This document shows, piece by piece, positions 1 through 6,561 of a stretch of 9,514 bases of DNA. Each line of letters starts with the position of its first letter. Position 1 is the stretch's first letter. Origin of the DNA: Myxococcales bacterium (lineage in GTDB: Bacteria; Myxococcota; Polyangia; Fen-1088). The notes under the pieces are model-generated. The model was given only the letters and a program-made list of their open reading frames with translations, did no database searches and was not told the origin of the DNA. The translations under genes and the position numbers were made by a program. The DNA is taken from assembly GCA_003155465.1 (NCBI GenBank), contig PMCR01000116.1:1-9514 (forward strand). The letters run 5' to 3'.

Positions 1-165
1 GGCGCAGGTGGCGCGAGCGGAAGCGGCGGGGTAGGTGGGTTCGGCGGCTCGCTTGCGGGAGGCGCAAGTGGCTACGATGGCGCGAGCGGCGGTGGCGGCA
101 GCGGTGCGGGTGGTGCCACCAGCAGCGGCGGGGCAGACGGAGGGAGCGGCACGGGTGGCTCCAGT
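1..165 (+). repeat. Gly/Ser-coding low-complexity repeat tract
   Basis: Imperfect short repeats of GGC/GGT/AGC/GCG codons encode units such as GGASG, GASGG and GGGSG. The DNA is degenerate rather than a perfect tandem array, as expected for a linker kept for its composition. It lies within the surface-protein gene. Confidence 0.6.
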
Positions 166-432
166 GGCCGCACAGATGGCGGAAGAGACTCAATCTCACC
201 CGACACGGGCAAATCCGATAGCAGAACAGATCTTCTCCTACCCGACGCCGCCAGTGTCGAGGGCCGGCGAGATGCGAGCCCACCCGACGCGGGCAGCAGG
301 CTGCGGCTGGTCAGCGGAGCTTGTAGCTGCAGTCTCGGTCAGGCTGCCACGGCGGCTAGGCCCGTGCCCCCGTTTGCCCTGCTCACCGCCGCCCTCTTAT
401 TGCGGCGACTGCGCAGGAAAAGGCGGGAATAG
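1..432 (+). CDS. C-terminal part of a Gly/Ser-rich surface protein with a MYXO-CTERM-type sorting tail (5' partial)
   Basis: Frame 1 is open from the first base to TAG at 430-432, giving 143 residues with the N-terminus outside the window. Residues 1-60 are almost all Gly, Ser and Ala, a flexible low-complexity linker. Residues 61-100 are Pro/Asp-rich, with PDA-type motifs (LLPDAASVEG, SPPDAGS). The end is diagnostic: a Cys-Ser-Cys at residues 108-110, a spacer, a hydrophobic stretch (about 121-134, PVPPFALLTAALLL), then RRLRRKRRE. This is the layout of the myxobacterial MYXO-CTERM tail, which in studied proteins is processed at the Cys and anchors the protein on the cell surface. Function of the missing part is unknown. 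It runs toward the small minus-strand frame, with 28 bases between their stop codons. No clear terminator hairpin is seen in that gap. Confidence 0.8.
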   Translation, partial: GAGGASGSGGVGGFGGSLAGGASGYDGASGGGGSGAGGATSSGGADGGSGTGGSSGRTDGGRDSISPDTGKSDSRTDLLLPDAASVEGRRDASPPDAGSRLRLVSGACSCSLGQAATAARPVPPFALLTAALLLRRLRRKRRE

Positions 433-460
433 TCGCTCGCAAGGGTTCGCAGGGCTCCTT

Positions 461-757
461 TCAATGTCCTAGCATGGCATCGAGGATGACGGCGCCCATG
501 ACCATCACGGCGTAGTAGTTGATGGCGTGGAAGGCTTGGCGGAAGCCGTATTTGCTCGGGGCACGTAGCGCGCGCCACGCGACGAAGGTCAGCCACGCGC
601 CCTGGCTTTTCCAAACAAGCGCATTTGCATAACAGATTGGACGTGCTGGTCTTCCCCGGTCGTGCTCAACAAGTAAATACGACAGGAGTGTGACGGCGAG
701 CTGTATCGAAGCATAGAATTGAGCGAGCCTTCGAGCGTGGCGCTTTTTGCCACGCAT
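461..757 (-). CDS. Small predicted membrane protein, possibly chimeric or truncated
   Basis: A 98-residue frame running from ATG (complement of 755-757) to TGA (461-463). I do not recognise a family. It has a basic N-terminus (MRGKKRHARR) and three hydrophobic stretches: about residues 11-30 (LAQFYASIQLAVTLLSYLLV), 42-62 (around ALVWKSQGAWLTFVAW) and 78-96 (INYYAVMVMGAVILDAML). By hand count, third-position G+C is about 46% over the first 50 codons but about 83% over the last 48. The second half therefore looks like a genuine resident gene, while the first half has the composition of imported DNA. It may be the C-terminal remnant of a longer membrane protein joined to foreign sequence, or a real small gene with a patchy history. 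No good ribosome site is seen upstream of the ATG. It abuts the transposase relic. Confidence 0.4.
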   Translation of the reverse strand: MRGKKRHARRLAQFYASIQLAVTLLSYLLVEHDRGRPARPICYANALVWKSQGAWLTFVAWRALRAPSKYGFRQAFHAINYYAVMVMGAVILDAMLGH

Positions 758-768
758 CCGGTCATGCT

Positions 769-1075
769 TTGGAAAGACTGCCTCGCAGGCTGGCGCAACT
801 GGCGGCAGCCGCCGTTGCGGGGTTGCCGCCGGCGGGCCCCGCCGAGCGCAAGCGCGAGCCCGTAGCCATCGCCACGGCTGGCCGGCCTGAGATCGTTGGC
901 GACCTGGTCGTACAAGACTGCGGTTTCAACTTGCACGCCAAGACCCACGCGGATGCCTTCGACGACGACGCCCGAGCCCGCCGCTTGCGCAGGAACGCCT
1001 CACCGTCTTGCCTGACCACCGGGTCCGTTTGACCCTCGAGCGTCCGTGGTCAGAGTGACGAGGCCATTGGCTTTG
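769..1075 (+). pseudogene. Relic of an IS91-like (Y2) transposase, C-terminal part, frameshifted
   Basis: Frame 1, open from about 694 to 1032, contains GPAERKREPVAIATAGRPEI and then VVQDCGFNLHAKTHADAFDD. The GF-x-LHA motif with a following acidic stretch is typical of the C-terminal half of IS91-type transposases (Pfam 'putative transposase', Y2 class). Past about 975 frame 1 stops making sense, and frame 3 (963-1058) continues with PPLAQERLTVLPDHRVRLTL and ERPWSE. This matches the usual family sequence RPPLAQERL..LPDGRVRL.LKRPWSDGT. The family's intervening 'LLRY' segment is missing, so a small deletion plus a frameshift is implied. After the TGA at 1056-1058, frame 1 resumes weakly with SDEAI. 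The catalytic N-terminal region is absent, so it cannot be active. The family assignment is from memory of the motif pattern. Confidence 0.65.
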
Positions 1076-1290
1076 CTGGGGGCGCCGTCGGGCATCTACG
1101 CAGCTTTCCACGCGTCTCGCGGGCCCTGGCGGCGGCAGAGGCTGAATTGACGGGACGCCGACGAGGGCGGTCTGGAGTAAACTGCCGCGGGTAGTCGATC
1201 CCAAAACGCGCATGATGTTGGGAAATCAACGGTGAGATGCCGGAGAATGAACAGACGACCGGGCTGAGGGGCGGTTTGAATGGCTGGACA
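1076..1290. other. Non-coding leader upstream of the operon
   Basis: No convincing coding frame is seen on either strand in this stretch between the transposase relic and the promoter motif. It contains a short dyad, GTTG-N6-CAAC, at 1217-1230. The dyad is centred about 70 bases upstream of the -24 element and could be a regulator site, though four-base arms can easily arise by chance. Confidence 0.3.
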
Positions 1291-1292
1291 GC

Positions 1293-1310
1293 ACGGCACA
1301 GCGATTGCTT
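1293..1310 (+). promoter_or_regulatory. Candidate sigma-54 (-24/-12) promoter for the operon
   Basis: GGCAC begins at 1295 and TTGCT ends at 1309. The invariant GG (1295-1296) and GC (1307-1308) are separated by exactly 10 bases, as required for sigma-54. The match to the consensus TGGCACG-N4-TTGCW is good, apart from C for the first T and A for the seventh base. Predicted transcription start is about 1319-1320, leaving a leader of about 23 bases before the ATG at 1343, with the ribosome site correctly inside it. Sigma-54 promoters need an enhancer-binding activator; none is encoded in the window. Confidence 0.5.
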
Positions 1311-1329
1311 TCGCCAAGCGCCTAAGACT

Positions 1330-1335
1330 AGGAGG
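1330..1335 (+). promoter_or_regulatory. Strong ribosome binding site for the first operon gene
   Basis: A perfect AGGAGG lies 7 bases before the ATG at 1343. It decides the start of the lipoprotein gene over an upstream in-frame start at 1280, which would put 21 extra residues ahead of the signal peptide. Confidence 0.85.
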
Positions 1336-1342
1336 CAGCAAC

Positions 1343-2344
1343 ATGGAACGACGAGACCTGCTAAAGGCCGGGGCCGCGGTCGGAGCCGCCGCACTCGCTT
1401 CGGGCTGCGCCACGGGACACAGCCCAGCAGCCCGCTCGGCTGGGGCAAGCACCCCACCCCCGCCCATCCCGGACGCAGATATGGACGGGCTGGTGGCGCG
1501 GATGGACGCGACCCTGGCAGGCATGAAGCAGACCAGTCTGATGCGCGAGTTGACGCCCGACGGACTGGCGCAGGGCCTCGATGAGGGCGCCCTGGCCGCG
1601 CACGAGGACTTCATGCAGAGGAGCGTGCGGTCCCTGTATGTCTCGGGCATCTTCCTGGATCAGCCGGAGCACGCGCGGTCGCACGCGGGCCTGCAAGAGC
1701 GCGTGGTCCAGACGTTGCCCGACATGGACAGTTCGGTGCGAGACTCGTACGCCATTCTCGCCAGCCTCGATGACGAACAACATGCCCAGATCCGGGAGGT
1801 GCTACAGAAGCAGCCCGACTTCGGTATGCGGGTGGCCGAGGCGCTGGACGCTCGCGCAGCGGAGGTGGGCATTTCCAGAAAGCGCCGGATGCAGCTCCGC
1901 TCGGCAGCGGTGGAGATCAGCACACGCATGCGCCGGCAGCACCCAGCGACGCTGGTGCAGGAGTATCTCGCCAAGACGGAGAGAGTCTATGAGCGGCACG
2001 GGGAGAGCGAGCTCAGTCGCCAGATCGCCACGGCGGCGGGCGAGCAGCTCTTCTGGGCTCGCGTTGCCCATGCAGATGCCCCGCCGGAGCCAGCCCCATC
2101 CGCTCCGCTGGCGCGGCCGCAGGGTGCCGCCCAGCCACCGCAGCCCAAGCCAGGAAGCGGGGCGCTCCGCGCTGCTGGCTGGATGTTCGGCATCGGCGCG
2201 GCCTCGACCGCGACGGGGGCCATCATGGTGGCGTCCGGTACGTTAGTTGGTTTGTTCGCCATCACCCTGGGAGTGGTGCTGCTGCTGGCTGCAATTGTCA
2301 CCGCCATCGTGGGCGTCATCATTCAAGCCGCCTCGCACCCATGA
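1343..2344 (+). CDS. Tat-type lipoprotein with a C-terminal membrane hairpin, unknown function
   Basis: A 333-residue protein starting at the ATG behind AGGAGG. The N-terminus MERRDLLKAG has a twin-arginine pattern (RRxLLK) followed by an Ala-rich hydrophobic stretch and ASGC, making Cys22 a likely lipidation site. Residues 30-45 are a Ser/Pro-rich linker. Residues 46-240 are mostly helical and charged (for example SLDDEQHAQIREVLQKQPDF, about 141-160), loosely recalling periplasmic helical proteins with LTxxQ-like motifs, but I cannot assign a family. A Pro-rich linker (247-270) leads to two hydrophobic helices (about 276-300 and 302-329). A lipid anchor plus a terminal hairpin is an odd combination. 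Its TGA overlaps the ketosynthase ATG by 4 bases (ATGA), so it is translationally coupled and likely works with the pathway, perhaps tethering it at the membrane. That role is inference. Confidence 0.85.
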   Translation: MERRDLLKAGAAVGAAALASGCATGHSPAARSAGASTPPPPIPDADMDGLVARMDATLAGMKQTSLMRELTPDGLAQGLDEGALAAHEDFMQRSVRSLYVSGIFLDQPEHARSHAGLQERVVQTLPDMDSSVRDSYAILASLDDEQHAQIREVLQKQPDFGMRVAEALDARAAEVGISRKRRMQLRSAAVEISTRMRRQHPATLVQEYLAKTERVYERHGESELSRQIATAAGEQLFWARVAHADAPPEPAPSAPLARPQGAAQPPQPKPGSGALRAAGWMFGIGAASTATGAIMVASGTLVGLFAITLGVVLLLAAIVTAIVGVIIQAASHP

Positions 2345-4473
2345 CCCCGCCTGCGACAGGAACCCGCGAGCCGGCTGTGACGGGCATGGGCGCCGTTTCG
2401 GCCCTGGGCAATGGGTGTCTGTCGCTGAAGCAGGCGCTGGATGAGGGTCGCGACGGCATCGCTCCCATCACCCGATTCTCGACCGAAGAACTGACCGTGC
2501 ATTTCGGCGCGATGGTCACGGACGGGGACAGCGCCCCGGAGGGTGAAACGCCCGACGCTCATCGCAGGCTGTGCGTCGGCTTCGCGCTCCGGGCGGCGCG
2601 CGAGGCCTGGGCGGCGGCGCGTGTCGACGACGCCGGTCTGGCGCCCGACCGGGTCGCGCTGGTGCTGGGAACCAGCATCGGGGGCCATGTCGATGCTCTG
2701 CATGGGATCACTGAAGAGGTCGGCGAGCGCCTGGGTGTGGGCGGACCGCGCCTCACGGTTTCCACCGCCTGCTCGTCGTCGGCCAATGCGCTCGATCTGG
2801 CGCGCTGTCTTCTGGAAAGGGGCGAGGCCGATCTGGTGGTGGCGGGCGGCGCCGACGTTCTCACCGCCGAGGTTTTCGCGGGCTTTCACGCCCTCGGGCT
2901 CTTGTCCCGAGAAAAGTGCGCCCCGTGGAGCGAACCCTACGGGACCACGCTGGGTGAAGGAGCGGGATTTCTGGTCCTGGAATCTGAGGTGCAGGCGCGG
3001 GGCCGCGGTGTCCGCCCGCGCGCTTTCTTGCACGGATTCGGCCTGTCGTCCGACGCCTACCACGCCACCTCGCCGGATCCGGCGGGTGCCGGCGTGGCCC
3101 GGGCGATGCGGGCCGCGCTGGATGATGCTGGCCTGACCCCGGACGCCATCGGTTACGTCAATGCGCACGGCACCGGCACGCAGGCCAACGACATCGCGGA
3201 GTGGAAAGCGATTCGCGCTGTCTTTGGGCCGCGCGCCGAGACGCTGCCGGTGAGCGCGACCAAGACCTACCTAGGCCACGCCCAGGGGGCTGCCGGCGTA
3301 CTCGAGATCATCGCGACGATCCTGTGCATGGAACGTGCTCTGGTGCCGCCGACCCTGCGCCACACGCGTCCGAGACCCTTCAGTCCGCCTGATTCCGTGG
3401 CCGGGAGCCGCCCCCGTTCCCTCGACTATGACCACGCTGTGTGTACCAGCTCGGCTTTTGGCGGCGCCAACGCAGTGGTCGTGCTCGGCCGCCGGCCGCG
3501 CGAGCTGCCCGTTCGTTCCCGCCGTCCGGTGTATGTCCTCGGCTCGGGATGGGTCGCGTCTGCCGGCGTCGGCACGGGCGACGTGAATGCCGCCGGCGCC
3601 GCGAAGGCGCCGGGCACCGTCCCCGAATTCGACCTGCCGGCTCTGGTCCCGACCCTGGATCCGCGCGGAGTGGACCCGGCCTCGCGCTTCCTGATTGCCG
3701 CGGCCGCCCGGGCACTCGGTGCCGCAGGCATCGTGGTGCGCGCCGCGCTCCGCGAGCGTGCCGGGCTCTTCGTGGGCGCCCTGGCCACATCCGCCGCGAG
3801 TACGGCGGAGTTCCGCCACAGCATCCAGGAACGCGGACTGGCGCAGCTTTCAGCCACGGCCTTCTCGCGTCTGGTGCTCAATGCCGCTGCCGGGGTGTGC
3901 TGCCAGGCGCTGGCCTTGCGGGCACCGACCACGACGGTCAGCATCGGTCCCGGCAGCGGGCTATTGGCCTTGCTCTACGCGGCGGAACTGCTGTCCACGG
4001 AACAATCCGCCGATCTCATGTTGGCCGGTGGGTTCGACGAGCCCGACACGTCGGCGGTGGCGCGAGGAGAGGCCGGGGGCGCCGCCTGCCTGGTGCTGGC
4101 ATCGCCCGCGCTCGCCCTGCAGGCGCAGCCGCGCATCTCGGTGCGAGCAGCGGGCTGGGCCATCGGAGCGCCGGGGCGGTTTGCATCAACCGCCGAGCTG
4201 GCGCTGGAGCGCGCGGCGGTTTCCGTCGGCGACGTCGACGGGATGTACCTCGACGGGCCTGCCCGCACCGCCTGGCCGGCGCAGGCGTCCGGCGCCGCAT
4301 TTCGGGGGCCATGCGCTCCGGCGGCGGAACCCTTGTTCGCGACAGCAGCAGCGCTCGAAGCACTCCAGAGTGGGAAGGCGCGTGTGGCTCTGGTCGGAAC
4401 CGGCGCCGGGCATTGTGCTTCGTTGGCGCTGGTTCTGACCGTCGATGACGAACCCCAAGGCACAGGGCAATGA
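2341..4473 (+). CDS. Fused beta-ketoacyl synthase and chain-length-factor-like protein
   Basis: A 710-residue protein. Residues 11-385 form a complete FabF-type ketosynthase: VTGMGAVSALG at the start, nucleophile Cys144 in TVSTACSSS, His276 in NAHGTGTQAND, Lys308 and His313 in KTYLGHAQGAAG, and SSAFGGANAVVVL at the end. It should condense ACP-bound malonyl units with a growing chain. Residues 396-702 look like a second, degenerate thiolase-fold unit (VYVLGSGWVASAGVG at its start, GTGAGHCASLALVL at its end). There the Cys region reads TVSIGPGSG, so the nucleophile is gone (Pro537 aligns with Cys144), and the two catalytic His motifs are missing. This is the logic of a KS-chain length factor pair, normally two genes in type II systems but fused in PUFA-synthase subunits such as PfaC. 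The usual CLF Gln is not seen. It has no clear ribosome site and overlaps both neighbours by ATGA. Confidence 0.9.
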   Translation: MTPPATGTREPAVTGMGAVSALGNGCLSLKQALDEGRDGIAPITRFSTEELTVHFGAMVTDGDSAPEGETPDAHRRLCVGFALRAAREAWAAARVDDAGLAPDRVALVLGTSIGGHVDALHGITEEVGERLGVGGPRLTVSTACSSSANALDLARCLLERGEADLVVAGGADVLTAEVFAGFHALGLLSREKCAPWSEPYGTTLGEGAGFLVLESEVQARGRGVRPRAFLHGFGLSSDAYHATSPDPAGAGVARAMRAALDDAGLTPDAIGYVNAHGTGTQANDIAEWKAIRAVFGPRAETLPVSATKTYLGHAQGAAGVLEIIATILCMERALVPPTLRHTRPRPFSPPDSVAGSRPRSLDYDHAVCTSSAFGGANAVVVLGRRPRELPVRSRRPVYVLGSGWVASAGVGTGDVNAAGAAKAPGTVPEFDLPALVPTLDPRGVDPASRFLIAAAARALGAAGIVVRAALRERAGLFVGALATSAASTAEFRHSIQERGLAQLSATAFSRLVLNAAAGVCCQALALRAPTTTVSIGPGSGLLALLYAAELLSTEQSADLMLAGGFDEPDTSAVARGEAGGAACLVLASPALALQAQPRISVRAAGWAIGAPGRFASTAELALERAAVSVGDVDGMYLDGPARTAWPAQASGAAFRGPCAPAAEPLFATAAALEALQSGKARVALVGTGAGHCASLALVLTVDDEPQGTGQ

Positions 4474-4784
4474 GCAGAACTGAGGCGATGGAGCAAGCGC
4501 AGGCTGCGGTGGACCGGAGGCAAGACATGCTCCGGCGTGTGCGCGAGCTTCTCATCAACAACCTGCACGTCCGGCGGGAGCCGGATGAGATCGATCCGGA
4601 CGCGCCACTCTTTGCGACCGGGCTGGGGCTGGACTCGCTGGATGCGGTCGAGCTGGTGGTGTGCCTGGAAACCGCGTTCGGGGTCAGGCTGGGCGACGAC
4701 CAGGAGCTGCGCCGCAAGACCCGCACGGTGAACAGCGTGGTCGACACTGTGCTCGCGACGACGGAGACTTCACATGGCGGCTGA
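4470..4784 (+). CDS. Acyl carrier protein
   Basis: A 104-residue ACP. The phosphopantetheine site is Ser56 in the typical GLDSLDAVEL motif. Helix I is seen at RRVRELLINNL (about 22-32) and helix III at residues 80-98. It has a longer N-terminal extension (about 18 residues, MSRTEAMEQAQAAVDRRQ) than stand-alone ACPs of about 80 residues. It should carry the growing chain as a thioester in the cytoplasm, and needs a phosphopantetheinyl transferase that is not encoded here. The ATG overlaps the ketosynthase stop (ATGA), and its 3' end overlaps the next gene by 11 bases, so tight stoichiometry with both neighbours is likely. Confidence 0.92.
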   Translation: MSRTEAMEQAQAAVDRRQDMLRRVRELLINNLHVRREPDEIDPDAPLFATGLGLDSLDAVELVVCLETAFGVRLGDDQELRRKTRTVNSVVDTVLATTETSHGG

Positions 4785-5808
4785 CACGACGGCCATCCGC
4801 CTGTCGGTCGCGGTCAGCGAGGCCTCGCACGTCTCGGTCCTGCGGGTGTCGGGAAGTGCCGCCTTCGATGCACTCGATCGCATCGTCCCGCGCGAGCTCT
4901 ACCTCCGGGACGGCCAGATCCTGCACTCGATGCTGCTGAAGGACGATGCGACACTGCTCGCGGATCTCTTTGTGTGCCGCCAGGACGAGTCCTACCTGCT
5001 GCTTTCCGAGGGGGCCTGTGCGGACGAGATCAGCCGCCGCTTGCAGGAACAGGTCCCGGTCGGCGCGGACCTGGAACTTCGCTCACTCGCAGAGACGCAT
5101 GGCCTGGTGGCGCTCGATGGCCCGTACGCCTGGGAGCTCTTGGCGGAGGCGTTGAGCCCCGACGTGGTCGGCCTGCCGTATCTGGGGTTCTTCGACCTCG
5201 ATCCTTGGATCTGCTTGCGCGCCGGAAAGACCGGCGAGTACGGCTACTGGCTGCTGGGAGCCCGCAGCGAAATTCCCGCCCTGATGGTGCACTTGCTGGA
5301 GGTGGGCAGACGATTCGACGTGGCACGCACGGATCTCGAAGCACTCGATCAGTGCGCTCTCGAAAATGGCTTCTTCAACATCCGGCGCGAGGGGGCCCTC
5401 GAGCTGACGCCGATCGAGCTGCAGCTCCAGTGGCGCGCGTCGTACCAGAAGGACTACGTCGGCGCCGCCGCTCTTCGCCAGCACCGGACCGAGGGAGCCC
5501 GCGCCCGGGTCACGACGATCGTTGGAGACGGCCCCCTGGCCGAGGGCGATTCCGTGTTCCTCGACGGGACCCGCATCGGACGCATGGTCAACGCCGGCTT
5601 TTCCGTCACGCGCGGAGACTGGGTCGCACTGGCGCTGGTCGAGGAGCGCTGGGCCCATCCTGGACTGAATTTCAACGCAGCCCATGGCGACGCACGACTT
5701 GACGTTCATTCGATTTCTCCACCCGTGATCAACAACCGGAGCCTGTATGTTCACTCGCAGCGCCACAGTTATCGGACTCGGGATGAGCAAACTTTCCCAG
5801 CCCTGTAA
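4774..5808 (+). CDS. GcvT (T-protein/aminomethyltransferase) family protein, diverged
   Basis: A 344-residue protein, close in length to T-proteins. The order of family segments is kept: LLKDDATLLADLFV (55-67; family MLN..GGIIDDLIV), GLVALDGPYAWELLAEALS (110-128; family LIAVQGPNA), AGKTGEYGYWLL (150-161; family R.GYTGEDGFE), ALENGFFN (195-202; family RLEAGL..YG), LTPIELQLQW (211-220; family P.EAGL.W), and the C-terminal barrel with IGRMVNAGFSVTRGDWVALALV (268-289). Known members transfer one-carbon units to or from tetrahydrofolate. Several usually conserved residues differ: the first Asp of DD is Ala63, TGED is TGEY, and the Arg of RLEAG is Ala195. It may therefore bind a folate or another ligand without the classical glycine-cleavage reaction. 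Genes for the other glycine-cleavage proteins are absent. The substrate may be an ACP-bound chain; that is inference. The TAA stop directly touches the next ATG. Confidence 0.8.
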   Translation: MAADTTAIRLSVAVSEASHVSVLRVSGSAAFDALDRIVPRELYLRDGQILHSMLLKDDATLLADLFVCRQDESYLLLSEGACADEISRRLQEQVPVGADLELRSLAETHGLVALDGPYAWELLAEALSPDVVGLPYLGFFDLDPWICLRAGKTGEYGYWLLGARSEIPALMVHLLEVGRRFDVARTDLEALDQCALENGFFNIRREGALELTPIELQLQWRASYQKDYVGAAALRQHRTEGARARVTTIVGDGPLAEGDSVFLDGTRIGRMVNAGFSVTRGDWVALALVEERWAHPGLNFNAAHGDARLDVHSISPPVINNRSLYVHSQRHSYRTRDEQTFPAL

Positions 5809-6561
5809 ATGGCCATGAACCGCTTTGCAGACAAGACCGTGGTCGTGACCGGCGCGTCGCGAGGGCTGGGTCGGGCGATCGCCGTCGCCTTCGCAGGCGA
5901 GGGCGCGTACGTGTACGTGGCCTTTCGCAACCGCGCCGACGACGCCGCCCAGACACTGGAACTGATGGCAGGAGTGGGCGGGCCAGGGGCTGCCCTGCCG
6001 TTCGACGTGCGCGATCGCGACGCCGTGACTGAGGCCTTTGCGCGCGTGCAGCGCGAACGCGCAGGTCTGGACGTGCTGGTCAACAATGCCGGGCTGGCGC
6101 GCGATGCCCTGTTTCCGCTGATGGGCGCGGACGACTGGCAGGAGGTGATCGACGTGAACCTCTCGGGGACCTTCGCCTGCACGTCCGCTGCCGTCCGGCT
6201 GATGCTGGTGCGAAGGACTGGCGCCATCATCAATGTCGCATCGGCGGCCGGAATCAGGGCGGCGGTGGGCCAGGTCAACTACTCGGCGTCGAAAGGCGGC
6301 GTGCTGGCCCTCACGCGGTCACTGGCCGCCGAGCTCGCACCGCGCGGCGTGCGGGTGAACGCCGTGGTGCCGGGGCTGCTGTCAACCGGCATGGCGGCGC
6401 GTCTCGATCATCGAATCGCCGCCGAGCAGCGGGCTCGTATCCCGCTAGGACGCCCGGGTTCCGCCGAGGAGGTCGCCCGGGCGGTGTTGTTCCTCGCATC
6501 CGATGACGCCAGCTACATCGTGGGGCAATGCTTGCCGGTAGACGGGGGATTGACGCTGTGA
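5809..6561 (+). CDS. fabG: 3-oxoacyl-ACP reductase, FabG-type short-chain dehydrogenase
   Basis: A 250-residue SDR, the normal FabG length. Visible motifs are TGASRGLG for cofactor binding (14-21), NNAG (92-95), the structural Asn117 in DVNLSGTF, and the catalytic Ser145, Tyr158 and Lys162 (NVASAAG and NYSASKGG) with the expected S-13-Y-4-K spacing. The C-terminus SYIVGQCLPVDGGLTL is typical. It should reduce the ketone made by the ketosynthase to a hydroxyl, using NADPH. The start may be ATG 5809 or ATG 5815 (MAMNRF); neither has a clear ribosome site, so coupling to the upstream stop (TAAATG) is likely. Its TGA overlaps the next gene's GTG. Confidence 0.92.
   Translation: MAMNRFADKTVVVTGASRGLGRAIAVAFAGEGAYVYVAFRNRADDAAQTLELMAGVGGPGAALPFDVRDRDAVTEAFARVQRERAGLDVLVNNAGLARDALFPLMGADDWQEVIDVNLSGTFACTSAAVRLMLVRRTGAIINVASAAGIRAAVGQVNYSASKGGVLALTRSLAAELAPRGVRVNAVVPGLLSTGMAARLDHRIAAEQRARIPLGRPGSAEEVARAVLFLASDDASYIVGQCLPVDGGLTL

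Noticed and set aside
433..460. Terminator between the convergent frames
   Set aside because: No stable hairpin followed by a T-run could be found on either strand.
35..472. 145-codon plus-strand frame over the surface-protein end
   Set aside because: The other frame, open from base 1, gives the Gly/Ser linker and sorting tail. This one gives a featureless Ala/Arg-rich product.
589..1019. Minus-strand frames opposite the transposase relic
   Set aside because: The plus strand carries recognisable transposase motifs. The antisense products show none.
1217..1230. GTTG-N6-CAAC dyad as an activator binding site
   Set aside because: Four-base arms are too short to separate from chance; noted only as a possibility in the leader entry.
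1280..1342. In-frame upstream start for the Tat-type lipoprotein
   Set aside because: It would bury the signal peptide 21 residues in, and would lie across the candidate promoter. AGGAGG marks ATG 1343.
2323..3168. Long minus-strand open frame opposite the ketosynthase
   Set aside because: It is antisense to a clearly coding KS with intact motifs. Its translation is rich in Arg/Gly with no domain pattern, a common effect of high G+C at third positions.
3441..4448. Plus-strand frame overlapping the second half of the ketosynthase gene
   Set aside because: Arg/Gly/Ala-rich composition, typical of a shifted frame of a GC-rich gene. The main frame continues as a thiolase-like domain.
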